Assembly: GCA_049840595.1 (NCBI GenBank)
Contig: JASGKO010000018.1
Coordinates: 62,001 to 126,000, forward strand
Length of the DNA stretch: 64,000 nucleotides
Source of the DNA: JASGKO01 sp049840595
Lineage (GTDB): Bacteria; Verrucomicrobiota; Verrucomicrobiia; Chthoniobacterales; Chthoniobacteraceae
Direction of reading: 5' to 3'
The notes under the pieces: model-generated
The model's database searches: none
What the model was told of the DNA's origin: nothing
What the model saw: only the letters and a program-made list of their open reading frames with translations
Program-made: the position numbers and the translations under genes
Part shown: positions 56,471-64,000 of the stretch, piece after piece
Position numbering within the stretch: the stretch's first letter is position 1
Layout of the letters: each line of letters opens with the position of its first letter

Positions 56471-56580
56471 CCTTTGGCTCTGCTGCGCAGTGCTGCCCAA
56501 GGAATTGGAGTCCGCGAAAGACGCGAAAAAGGGGCGGCTTTATTTTCGTATGCTTGGCGTTTTTCGCGGACCTAAAAATT
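56471..56580. repeat. Palindromic interspersed repeat family C, copy 3
   Basis: CCTTTGGCTCTGCTGCGCAG, GAGTCCGCGAAAGACGCG, and GGCGTTTTTCGCGGACC, as in copies 1 and 2. Bases 56581-56653 to the next gene show nothing recognisable. Confidence 0.85.
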
Positions 56581-56653
56581 GCGCAACGATTTTGGAAATG
56601 ATTTTCGAGAATTGCCCGCTCCGGACAAAGCGAGAACCGCAGGAGCCTCTGCG

Positions 56654-58413
56654 CTAGGGCGCGATCGTCAAGGTACCGCCTACGCCCAGGGTGAGCGTTG
56701 CGGGGGTGAGGATTTGGAGTTTGCCGGGGTTCATCACGGTTACATTTCCCTGGCAGATGAGCGATCCCTGGCCGGTGATCGAACCGGTGATGGTCACGTT
56801 GCCGGTGACAAACCAGATGCTGCCGTTGAAGTTGACGTTTGCGGTAATCAGCAGATCGCCCGGCCGGTAAATGTAGCCATACACCGTGGTATCCGAGGAG
56901 ATGGTGGGGCCGAGGGTGAGGACGCCGTTTTTGTGCGACACATCGTAAGCCGTAAAATCCTGGGCGGTGTAGGCCTGGGTGGCGGTGCCGATCTTGATCT
57001 TGTGCGCCCGCACCCCGCCATAGACGGCGACATCGCCGCCGCGGGCGAAGATGAGCCGTCCATCCGAGCCCAGCGTGGGGCGCGCGGCATAGGCCAGCAC
57101 CACGCCGCTGGAGGTGCCGTCGAGTCGCAGGTGCCCGAGTTGATCGGGGAAGGTGGTATCCGTCGTGACCACTTCTCCGGTCGCGACCTTGCTGCCATCG
57201 TGCAGCTTGCGCGCGATCTCGCTCGCGGCGGTGACCATGACCACCTGGCCAGTCACCAGCTCGGCTTTCGCGTCCACTTCGCCGGTGACGATCGTGTCCA
57301 CGGGATGGTCGGTTTGTTTTGCGCTCAGCACTTCCTCGAGGTCCGGATCTTTAAAGACGGGGACTTCGAAGCTCCCGTAGGGGGCGGACGAGTCGATCGT
57401 GGCCAGGAAATTATCATCCAGCGAGACTGCGACATCTCCGGCGGCCCAGTCCCAGTTGGAGAGCACGTAGGTATAAGTCTGGTCCACGGCCACCGGTCCG
57501 TTGGGTCCGGTGTTGGTATAATAGGTGAGCAGGCCGTCCTCGATGCTTTTGATCGGGGTCTTGCTGGTGGCCTGGGCGGTTCGCAGGTAGGATTGCACCT
57601 TGGCGGCCCCGCCATACACGGAGGTCAGGCGCGCGGTGCCGGGGCGGTATTTGACCTTCACCGAAAAACCCGCGGCAAACGAGGACTGCGTGCCGGTTGG
57701 TTTCCACGTGACGACGCTGCCCGATTGCACGCCGTCGCCGGGATAGAGCGAGACAAGGGTTGCGCCCTTGGGGAGCTGTGCCTTGAAAACGAGGCTGTCC
57801 ATATCCGCCCCGGCGGCGGTCGTGGTGAACTGGTACAGCGCGGTCTCGCCCGGATGGACCTCGCCAGTGGTTTGCGTCACCACATTGGCGGCCACCTGCA
57901 GGTTGGCCACTTCCGACACCGGGAGCACGTAGGTGCAGGTTTCATGCACATAGGGCGGCGTGTTCCCGTCGCCGGTATCGTTGTAAAGATCGATGGCGGC
58001 CTTGAGCACCACCGGCACGGAGTGGCCCTGTTTGTCGAGGTTGTTCACCTTGGCAAAGATGATGAACCCACCGGCGAACGCGCCCGGATAGGTAACGGTC
58101 GTGGGGGCCTTGGTGATGTCGTAGGTATCCGTGTAGGGCGGATTGGAAAACGCCGTCGCGCCGGTGAGGCTGAGGATGTGGATCACCGAATGCAGCCCCG
58201 GGATGGGAGTTGCTGCCTGCCCCGACCGATCCTTCGCCCCCGTAGAACAGATTGTAGATCTTGATCACCTGGCCCGGGTCCGCCTGCTGGATCTGCTGGG
58301 TGCCATCCGAGGTGTCGGTAAACGGTTTCAGATAATCGTTCGCGCGCACGCTGGCCGTTTGTAAAACAAACGCCGCCAGGATGATGGAAAAAAGAAAGAG
58401 CCCGTCCCCGCAT
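56654..58413 (-). CDS. Secreted beta-rich surface protein, two frameshifts
   Basis: Reading from ATG 58413 with frame changes near 58,400 and 58,190 gives a signal peptide (LFLFSIILAAFVLQTASVRA). Then come NDYLKPFTDTSDGTQQIQQA, VIKIYNLFYGGEGSVGAGSN, and a long beta-rich region with VVTQTTGEVHPGETALYQFT and VYGGAAKVQSYLRTAQATS. The C-terminus GDLLITANVNFNGSIWFVTG followed by NVTITGSITGQGSLICQGNV resembles the rungs of a bactofilin-like or pectate-lyase-like beta-helix. About 585 residues. Probably extracytoplasmic; no family assigned. Confidence 0.65.
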
Positions 58414-58526
58414 ACCTTTCCTTGTGATGGAAAGGGGCTGGCGTGTCAATCGTGCGGCTTGGAATGGGGCCAATGCCCGAGGCGAACAATCCGACCAGCG
58501 GAAGGTAGATGAAAGTTCGTTCCGAA

Positions 58527-58632
58527 AAATGATGAGGAGATGATGGGAGGGGGAAAATTTAGGATTAACTGCGTTTGTCTCGAAGACTTGGCTTAGAAAT
58601 TAACATTTAGGAAGTTTTGGAAATGGCCTGCG
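58527..58632. repeat. Interspersed repeat family A, copy 3
   Basis: ATGATGAGGAGATGATGGGA, AAATTTAGGATTAAC, TTAACATTTAGGAAGTTTTGG and AAATGGCCTGCGGC, in the same order as at 48136-48225 but with an insertion of about 25 bp. Confidence 0.7.
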
Positions 58633-58670
58633 GCAGTGGTTGAATTGTACGCTGGCAATGCTTGCGGATT

Positions 58671-59246
58671 TCACTGGTTCCAGTCCCGCCGGGGCTGGGC
58701 CGGGCGAAATTCGTGGTCACTCCTTCTCAATCCAGCCGCAATTTTGGGAGAGTGTAAGTGAAGGATCAGCTTCAAATCTTCGTCATCATTCGCCGGTTCC
58801 GCTTTGAAGCCGACGGATTGCAGCAGCTTGATCACCGGGGCGTTCTCGGTGGCGATGTAGGCGCTCACGGTTTTGCTTCCCTCGCGCTCGGCGATGGCGA
58901 GTAATTCGTGCAAGAGGATGCGCCCAAGGCCAAGTCGGCGCATTGATTCGGCGACGACGATCGCGACCTCGGCCTCGGCGACTGTGGCATCGAGAAAGCA
59001 TCGCCCGATGGCTACGATGCGATCCTGATGGTCGGCGAAGATGGCGATGGCCTTTGCCTCGGCGGTGTTGCCTTCGGTGCGGGGCCGGGCGGTCGAGGGA
59101 GTGAGATTTGCAATCAAGTGGCCAAAGCGACAGCGAATGGATTCCTGGTTCAGCCCGTTAAAAAAAGCCACATACGCTTCCACATCGGCTGGTTCTAGAA
59201 ACCGAAGCTCGAACTTCTGATCATGGCAGGAAATGGTTTTCAGCAT
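58671..59246 (-). CDS. GNAT-family N-acetyltransferase
   Basis: 191 residues. FELRFLEPADVEAYVAFFNGL forms the N-terminal strand-helix. EAEVAIVVAESMRRLGLGRILLHELLAIAE carries the acetyl-CoA-binding RRLGLG variant of the (Q/R)xxGx(G/A) loop, and the ending ENAPVIKLLQSVGFK is typical of GNAT. It resembles the acetyltransferase domain fused to acyl-CoA synthetases (protein lysine acetyltransferase Pat), here standing alone. Substrate not determined. Confidence 0.88.
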   Translation of the reverse strand: MLKTISCHDQKFELRFLEPADVEAYVAFFNGLNQESIRCRFGHLIANLTPSTARPRTEGNTAEAKAIAIFADHQDRIVAIGRCFLDATVAEAEVAIVVAESMRRLGLGRILLHELLAIAEREGSKTVSAYIATENAPVIKLLQSVGFKAEPANDDEDLKLILHLHSPKIAAGLRRSDHEFRPAQPRRDWNQ

Positions 59247-59477
59247 GGCTGGCCTTTCTCGATCAATAAGGCCTGTTCTTCGAAAATGCTGAGGGGAAGC
59301 TGGAGATTGATCCGGGGTGAGGCTGACATGGGGGAATTTTGGGATGATTCACACGAATATCCAGGTGAACCCGAGAAGGGAAGATTAAGAAGCTCATGGC
59401 CGAATGGGCCGTCAGCAGCTGGGCGAGGACTCCACGTCGGTTCTCGAAGGCGACGGAGTCTGGTAACGAGGGGGAAA

Positions 59478-60551
59478 CTAGCTACTTTGGGGCTTTTTAA
59501 AAGAAAATGGAACCGTCCCAGGATCCCATGTGAATTTCTTTCCTCCATACTCAAAGGATATCGGCTCAATCATGGGTTGCTGGCGTTCGTTTATATCAAA
59601 TCCGCTTCTTCCCCAGTCCGTCATCAAGCCATTAATTTCTTTGGAGAAAGCATCAAGAAGTTTAATATAGATTTGTTCTCGAGATTTTTTGGGTGAGAAC
59701 TCCCAGTTCATGTAACTGTCAAATCCATTTGTCTGCGCCTTGGAAGAAATGCATGTAACTAATTCGAGCTGAGGGTGTGCGTTTGCGTAAGAGTTTGCGA
59801 TTTGTTCAAACAACTCATGCTCAAGAGAAGCATATCCGGAGTTGAGAAGTATTATACCGCCTTTCCATCCGACCATTCTCATCCGATCAATCGTTGCCTT
59901 TACTTGTTTGCAAGCTTTCTCAATACCTCGACGGATGGGGCGAGCCATAATCTCAGCATAACGTTGCCAATCATTTTCAGAAAGAATGTCCGGATCAATA
60001 GGAACTACTGCGTCTTCTTCGAAGTACGGCCAGAAAAGTTCTCCAATTTTGGCATGCACGTCTTCTTTGGCTAGACGCTCTTCTTGAAAGTCCTTACCTT
60101 CAATTACGTATTCGTCCAAAATATAATCAGCATTTGCCTCCTCATCTTGTGCTCTTTCTTCGATTGTGAGGCGACGTCCACCTGCCCGTAATATTATCTT
60201 GTCTATAAACTTCTCATCTGGGCGAGGCGGTGACATTGGTCGCTTGGCCATTGTATCAGCCATAAAATGTTCAGAAAAAACTTTGTACCAGTAACCACGT
60301 TTAAGTGCCATTTCGTAAGCTTCTAAGATGTCTCCGCCAGCTTCGCGAACACGTTCTTCAATTAGTTGATCAGAGATTTTCCATTCCAATACTTTCCAAT
60401 GAAATTTTTTTAAACTGCTAAGGAATTGCTCTTCGGCCGAGGGACCGTTGCTGGCCTGGACAAAAGCTATAAATTCTGCAGGCTGCCACGTTGCATATTT
60501 TGGATTGTTGCGAGTGGGCTGAGCGCGAACTATGAATCTAAAGATAGGCAT
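59478..60551 (-). CDS. AT-rich gene, protein of unknown function
   Basis: About 357 residues from ATG 60551 (MPIFRFIVRAQPTRNNPKYA). Soluble, charged, no signal peptide: SAEEQFLSSLKKFHWKVLEW, HFMADTMAKRPMSPPRPDEKFIDK, KVKATIDRMRMVGWKGGIILLNSGYASLEHELFEQIA (first residues differ slightly), and WEFSPKKSREQIYIKLLDAF. Its base composition is markedly more AT-rich than both neighbours, suggesting horizontal gain. It begins one base after the stop of the methyltransferase gene on the same strand. No family recognised. Confidence 0.75.
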   Translation of the reverse strand: MPIFRFIVRAQPTRNNPKYATWQPAEFIAFVQASNGPSAEEQFLSSLKKFHWKVLEWKISDQLIEERVREAGGDILEAYEMALKRGYWYKVFSEHFMADTMAKRPMSPPRPDEKFIDKIILRAGGRRLTIEERAQDEEANADYILDEYVIEGKDFQEERLAKEDVHAKIGELFWPYFEEDAVVPIDPDILSENDWQRYAEIMARPIRRGIEKACKQVKATIDRMRMVGWKGGIILLNSGYASLEHELFEQIANSYANAHPQLELVTCISSKAQTNGFDSYMNWEFSPKKSREQIYIKLLDAFSKEINGLMTDWGRSGFDINERQQPMIEPISFEYGGKKFTWDPGTVPFSFKKPQSS

Positions 60552-60552
60552 T

Positions 60553-61459
60553 TTAATCTTTCCATCCAAAATTTACCCATACGGTCTTAAGATACTGCTC
60601 TCCACGAAAGTCTGGTGGCATCAAGGAGCTATCGAGCTTGGCTTGTTTCGGGTTCGGCAGCCCTTCTTCAACCAACCCGCGGAAGCTTTCCAGCCACAGG
60701 CTGCGCTGGTTGGTGGAGCTGAAGAGGGTGCCGCCGGGGTTGAGGAGTTTGCAGGCGGAACGGACGAGGCTCGGGGAAGTCGTTTTCGACGCGGAAGATG
60801 CGGCCCTTGTCGTCGCGGGAGAAGGTGGGGGGATCGAGGATGACGATGTCGAATTTGCGGCCTTTTTTGGCGAGGCGCTTGAGCCAGTCGAAGACGTCGC
60901 CCTGGAGAAACTCGTGGGCGGCGGGGTCGAGACCGTTGAGGGCGTAGTTGCGGCGGCCCCAGTCGAGGTAGTTGCGGGAGAGGTCGAGGTTGACGGTTTT
61001 GGCTCCGCCCAGCGCGGCGCTGACGCCGAAGGCGCAGGTGTAGGCGAAGCAGTTGAGGACGGTTTTTTCGGCGGAAATACTCCGCAGGTGGGCGCGGTTG
61101 AGTCGCTGGTCGAGGAAAATGCCCTGGGAGTAGCCGGCGCTGAAGTCGATCCAATACTGGATGCCGCTCTCGTGGACGACGAAGGGCTCGGTGATTTTTT
61201 CACCCGCCATCCAGACGGGGGAGGTCTTATCGCCGAGCTTTTTCCAGTAAATGGAGCGGGCGTCGGCTTTTTTCAGCCATTCGGGGAAGCCGGAGATGCG
61301 GGTCTGGACCAGCCAGCGACCGGCGAAATCGTCCACTTCGAGGTCGTCGAAGCCGTCGCCGGAGCCGTCCACGAGACGCAAAGCGTCGGTTTCCGCCCCC
61401 GGGGTGGCGGAGCGGATGGTTTCGCGGAATTGCACGGCGCGCAGAAAGTTTTCCAACAT
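60553..61459 (-). CDS. RlmI-like class I SAM-dependent rRNA methyltransferase, one frameshift
   Basis: About 302 residues after repairing a frame change near 60,770. The central EKTVLNCFAYTCAFGVSAALGGAKTVNLDLS is the SAM-binding motif I region with the acidic end of motif II. FDIVILDPPTFSRDDKG is the catalytic DPPxF motif, and the shifted part gives LVRSACKLLNPGGTLFSSTNQRS. The upstream FAGRWLVQTRISGFPEWL part corresponds to the RlmI/PUA-adjacent domain. RlmI methylates C1962 of 23S rRNA in E. coli; the exact site here is unverified. Confidence 0.85.
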
Positions 61460-61504
61460 AGATTTGTAATCTGCGGGAAGGCCGCTCTAAAATCCATGCC
61501 CTAA

Positions 61505-63472
61505 ATGAGCGACCTTACCGAAAAACTTTCCGCCGCCGTGCAAACAGGCTCCCTGCTGGAGAGCAGTTTGAAGAACATCCAACTCCTGCTCGCGAGCAGC
61601 ACCTCGCCGCTGGCCGAGGCAGCCGTGACCGAATTGACGAACGCCGGGGAGTGGGCGGAATTGAACGACCGCTTTTTCCGCACCCTGGCCTTCGGCACCG
61701 GCGGGTTGCGCGGGCGGAGCATCGGGCGGGTGGTGACGAGCGTGGAAACGGGCACGCCCGCCGCGCTGGGCCGCCCCGAGTATCCGTGCATCGGCACGAA
61801 CTCGCTGAACTACTATAACATCAGCCGCGCGACGCAGGGGTTGGTGGCTTATTTGAAGGAATGGTTTGCGAAGGAGAATAAGGCGGGCAAGCCGAAGATC
61901 GCGATCGCGCACGACACGCGTCATTTCTCCCGCGAGTTCGCCGAGCTGACCGCGAAGGTGGCGGTGGAAAACGGCTGCGACGCCTGTCTCTTCTCCGCGC
62001 CGCGCTCGACGCCGGAGCTTTCCTTTGCCGTGCGCTACACCGGGGCGAGCGCGGGAATCGTGATTACCGCGAGCCACAATCCGCCGCATGACAACGGCTA
62101 CAAGTGCTATTTCGGCGACGGCGCGCAGGTGGTGGAGCCGCACGCGAGCGGGATCATCGTCAAGGTGAACGCGATTGCCTCGGACAGCTACACGCCGCTG
62201 CCGGAGAGCGAGCAGGGCACGCTGACGGTGCTGGGCGAGGAAGTGGACGCCGCCTACATGGCGCGCCTCGAAACGCTGGTGCTCGACCCGCAAATGGTGG
62301 CCGCGGAGAAGGGGCTGAAGCTGGTCTTCACCACGCTGCACGGAGTGGGTGCGGCGATCACGGTGCCGATGCTCAAGAAGCTGGGCTTTAACTTTACGAC
62401 GGTGGCGGCACAGGACGCGCCGGATGGCCGGTTCCCGACGGTGAAATCGCCGAATCCCGAAAACGCCGAGGCCCTTGCTCTGGCGGTCGTGCAGGCGGAT
62501 GCCGAGGGCGCGGACCTGGTGCTGGCGACCGATCCCGATTGCGATCGCATGGGTATTGCTGCCCGCGCGGATGACGGGAAGCTGCAGCTTTTCACCGGCA
62601 ACCAGATCGGCTCGCTGATGGCCTATTACCGCACGAAGAAATACATTGAGCTCGGCGTGATCACTCCGGCGACGGCGGCGAATTGTGTGATCATCAAGAC
62701 TTTCGTGACCACCGATTTGCAGAAGGCGATCGCGGTGAAATCCGGCCTGCGCTGCGTGGAGACGCTCACGGGCTTCAAATACATCGGCGAAAAACTGGGC
62801 CGGTATCAGAACGCGATTCCCGACGCGCTTCGCGCCAATTACGTGGCGAAGGATGAGCAGGAGACCCGTGCGCTGCGACTGGCAAATTCCAGCTTCTACG
62901 TCTTCGGCGGCGAGGAAAGCTACGGCTACAGCGGCGCGGACTTCGTGCGCGACAAGGACGGCAACGGCGCGGTGGTGATGTTCGCCGAGGTGGCGGCCTA
63001 TGCGAAGTCGCGCGGGCTCACGCTCCCGGCGTTGCTCGATGAAATTTATGCCGAATACGGCTACTACCTGGAAAAGAACGGCTCGCTCACGCTGGAAGGC
63101 GCGCAGGGCGCGGCGCAGATCCAGGAGCTGATCGCCAGCTATGGCACGAACCCGCCGACGGAGATCGAAGGCGTGGCGGTGAGCGGCATCAAGGACTTTG
63201 CGAAGCAGACTTTCCACGACGTGGAAGGCGCGGAGATTCCCAAGGAAAAGATGCTGATGTTCGAGCTGGCTGATGGCACCCGCGTGGCGGTGCGCCCCTC
63301 CGGCACCGAGCCGAAGATCAAATACTACATGTTTGCCAACCGACTGCCGGAAGGCGGCGGCGGCTTCGATGCGGAATCGCTGAAAACGACCAAGGCCGAA
63401 GTGAACGCGTGGCTCGATTCTCTCTGGAAGTGGCTGCAGGCTGATGCCGCGGCCCGCCTCGGAACCAAATAA
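61505..63472 (+). CDS. Phosphoglucomutase/phosphomannomutase (alpha-D-phosphohexomutase)
   Basis: 655 residues. FGTGGLRGRSIGR is near the N-terminus, the active Ser loop is GIVITASHNPPHDNGYKCYFG, the Mg-binding loop is ATDPDCDRMGIA, the sugar-binding loop is FGGEESYGYSGADFVRDKDG, and the phosphate-binding loop is RPSGTEPKIKYY. Length and the NYYNISRATQGLVAYL segment match the larger PGM2/PgcA type. It interconverts hexose-1-P and hexose-6-P, feeding glycogen and polysaccharide synthesis. It is divergent from the methyltransferase, with starts about 45 bp apart. Confidence 0.95.
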   Translation: MSDLTEKLSAAVQTGSLLESSLKNIQLLLASSTSPLAEAAVTELTNAGEWAELNDRFFRTLAFGTGGLRGRSIGRVVTSVETGTPAALGRPEYPCIGTNSLNYYNISRATQGLVAYLKEWFAKENKAGKPKIAIAHDTRHFSREFAELTAKVAVENGCDACLFSAPRSTPELSFAVRYTGASAGIVITASHNPPHDNGYKCYFGDGAQVVEPHASGIIVKVNAIASDSYTPLPESEQGTLTVLGEEVDAAYMARLETLVLDPQMVAAEKGLKLVFTTLHGVGAAITVPMLKKLGFNFTTVAAQDAPDGRFPTVKSPNPENAEALALAVVQADAEGADLVLATDPDCDRMGIAARADDGKLQLFTGNQIGSLMAYYRTKKYIELGVITPATAANCVIIKTFVTTDLQKAIAVKSGLRCVETLTGFKYIGEKLGRYQNAIPDALRANYVAKDEQETRALRLANSSFYVFGGEESYGYSGADFVRDKDGNGAVVMFAEVAAYAKSRGLTLPALLDEIYAEYGYYLEKNGSLTLEGAQGAAQIQELIASYGTNPPTEIEGVAVSGIKDFAKQTFHDVEGAEIPKEKMLMFELADGTRVAVRPSGTEPKIKYYMFANRLPEGGGGFDAESLKTTKAEVNAWLDSLWKWLQADAAARLGTK

Positions 63473-63478
63473 ACGATC

Positions 63479-63775
63479 ATGGACATCAATCTCGACGGCG
63501 GCGAAATTTTGATCATCAAGGCCCTGGGCATGAGCTCGGGCCTGAACGGCGAGCAGCTCATCGAAAAGGTGGGCGGCCTGGAGGTGGCGGAGTTGATCGA
63601 TACGCTGAAGGGATTGATCGTGATGGGCTACGTGGATTCCGACCGCAATTCGTTTCACTCGGTGGAAGACTTGAAGCGGGTCGAGTTCCGGGTCAACTCC
63701 GGCTATGCCAAGGAGTTGAAGGAGGCGCTCGATCCGCAGCCCCAGAAGAAAAGCCGCCGCGTGCGCCGCGAATAG
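63479..63775 (+). CDS. Small conserved-looking protein, winged-helix-like
   Basis: 98 residues, 6 bp after the phosphomutase: GGEILIIKALGMSSGLNGEQLIEKVGGLEVAELIDTLKGLIVMGYVDSD, a helix-helix-helix-wing pattern. A basic tail follows (PQKKSRRVRRE). Likely co-transcribed with the phosphomutase; DNA binding is only a structural guess. Confidence 0.65.
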   Translation: MDINLDGGEILIIKALGMSSGLNGEQLIEKVGGLEVAELIDTLKGLIVMGYVDSDRNSFHSVEDLKRVEFRVNSGYAKELKEALDPQPQKKSRRVRRE

Positions 63776-63783
63776 ACGGAAAT

Positions 63784-63872
63784 TTGGATTTTAGATTTTG
63801 GAATTTGGATTAAGCGTTCAGCTTTTCACGGATGGCTCATTCTAAAATCCCAAATCCCAAATCCAAAATCAC
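63784..63872. repeat. Inverted A/T-rich repeat spanning the start of lnt
   Basis: Left arm TTGGATTTTAGATTTTGGAA and right arm AAAATCCCAAATCCC, continuing AAATCCAAAATC, are imperfect inverse complements about 30 bp apart. The right arm lies inside the first codons of the next gene. Confidence 0.65.
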
Positions 63873-64000
63873 GCTCCTCTGGCCGTGGCTCGCGGCGGTG
63901 CTCAGCGGCGTCGCCGTGGCGCTCGCCTATGCGCCGTGGAATCAAAGCTGGCTGGTCTGGATCGGCCTTGCGCCCTTGCTGGCGGCGATCTGGTTTGGAC
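63832..64000 (+). CDS. lnt: Apolipoprotein N-acyltransferase, N-terminal fragment (runs off window)
   Basis: 56 residues visible. After MAHSKIPNPKSKIT the sequence LLWPWLAAVLSGVAVALAYA then PWNQSWLVWIGLAPLLAAIWFG matches the first membrane helices of Lnt, which has the pattern LSGxxLALAFPPW...L.W.ALAPLL. Lnt adds the third acyl chain to lipoproteins in diderms. The first 13 codons are encoded by an interspersed repeat, so the ancestral start may have been elsewhere. Confidence 0.75.
   Translation, partial: MAHSKIPNPKSKITLLWPWLAAVLSGVAVALAYAPWNQSWLVWIGLAPLLAAIWFG

Noticed and set aside
56579..58264. 561-aa forward frame opposite the secreted beta-rich protein
   Set aside because: His/Gly/Arg-rich and motif-free; the minus strand gives a signal peptide and beta-helix rungs.
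61487..63658. 723-aa Arg/His-rich minus-strand frame
   Set aside because: Antisense to a phosphohexomutase with all catalytic loops.

Overview
The window looks like a chromosomal segment of a GC-rich, diderm bacterium, most likely a member of the Verrucomicrobiota. This rests on the gene repertoire: a verrucomicrobial-type ExbB/ExbD/TonB-porin-giant adhesin cluster, a ROCO GTPase with leucine-rich repeats, an LpxL-like acyltransferase fused to a GT9 heptosyltransferase, a DUF990 ABC-2 permease pair, four-helix-bundle (S23-like) proteins and many short palindromic repeats. No rRNA is present, so the assignment is inference.

Layout. 1-16.5 kb: a co-directional block of ExbB (cut by the window edge), ExbD, TonB, a porin, a periplasmic coiled-coil protein, an 11.3-kb filamentous-haemagglutinin-like adhesin and a small membrane-anchored protein, closed by a hairpin. 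16.5-37.4 kb: ordinary chromosome, with a hexapeptide acetyltransferase, GH27 alpha-galactosidase, MsbA-like ABC exporter, SPFH protein, tRNA(CAT), SRP RNA, a GT9/adk/fmt/aldehyde dehydrogenase run, secG, an OppA-like lipoprotein, the acyltransferase-GT9 fusion and a ROCO protein. 37.4-44.1 kb: a broken fdhD, a 272-bp MITE-like element with 30-bp terminal inverted repeats, two ABC-2 permeases, and dksA-like, rpmG, rpsR and rpsA genes. 44.1-48.1 kb: hicBA toxin-antitoxin, a two-component system and a PepSY-like protein.

48.5-56.5 kb is the most interesting part: an integron gene-cassette array. It holds about a dozen small promoterless genes, each followed by an attC site. The sites have GCCTAAC/GTTAGGC-type outer cores and L arms that pair with one unpaired G. 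No integrase gene is in the window, so as seen this is a CALIN (cluster of attC sites lacking an integrase). One attC is split by a truncated IS110/IS1111-family element, and a block of cassettes near the right end is inverted. Three families of palindromic repeats are interspersed through the array.

56.6-64 kb returns to ordinary chromosome: a secreted beta-rich protein, a GNAT acetyltransferase, an AT-rich unknown gene, an RlmI-like methyltransferase, a phosphoglucomutase and the start of lnt.

Caveat: many genes, including the conserved ribosomal genes rpsA and rpmG, carry single-base frameshifts that restore clean homologous protein when corrected. This points to indel errors in the assembly more than to gene decay, and coordinates for those genes span the repaired gene.
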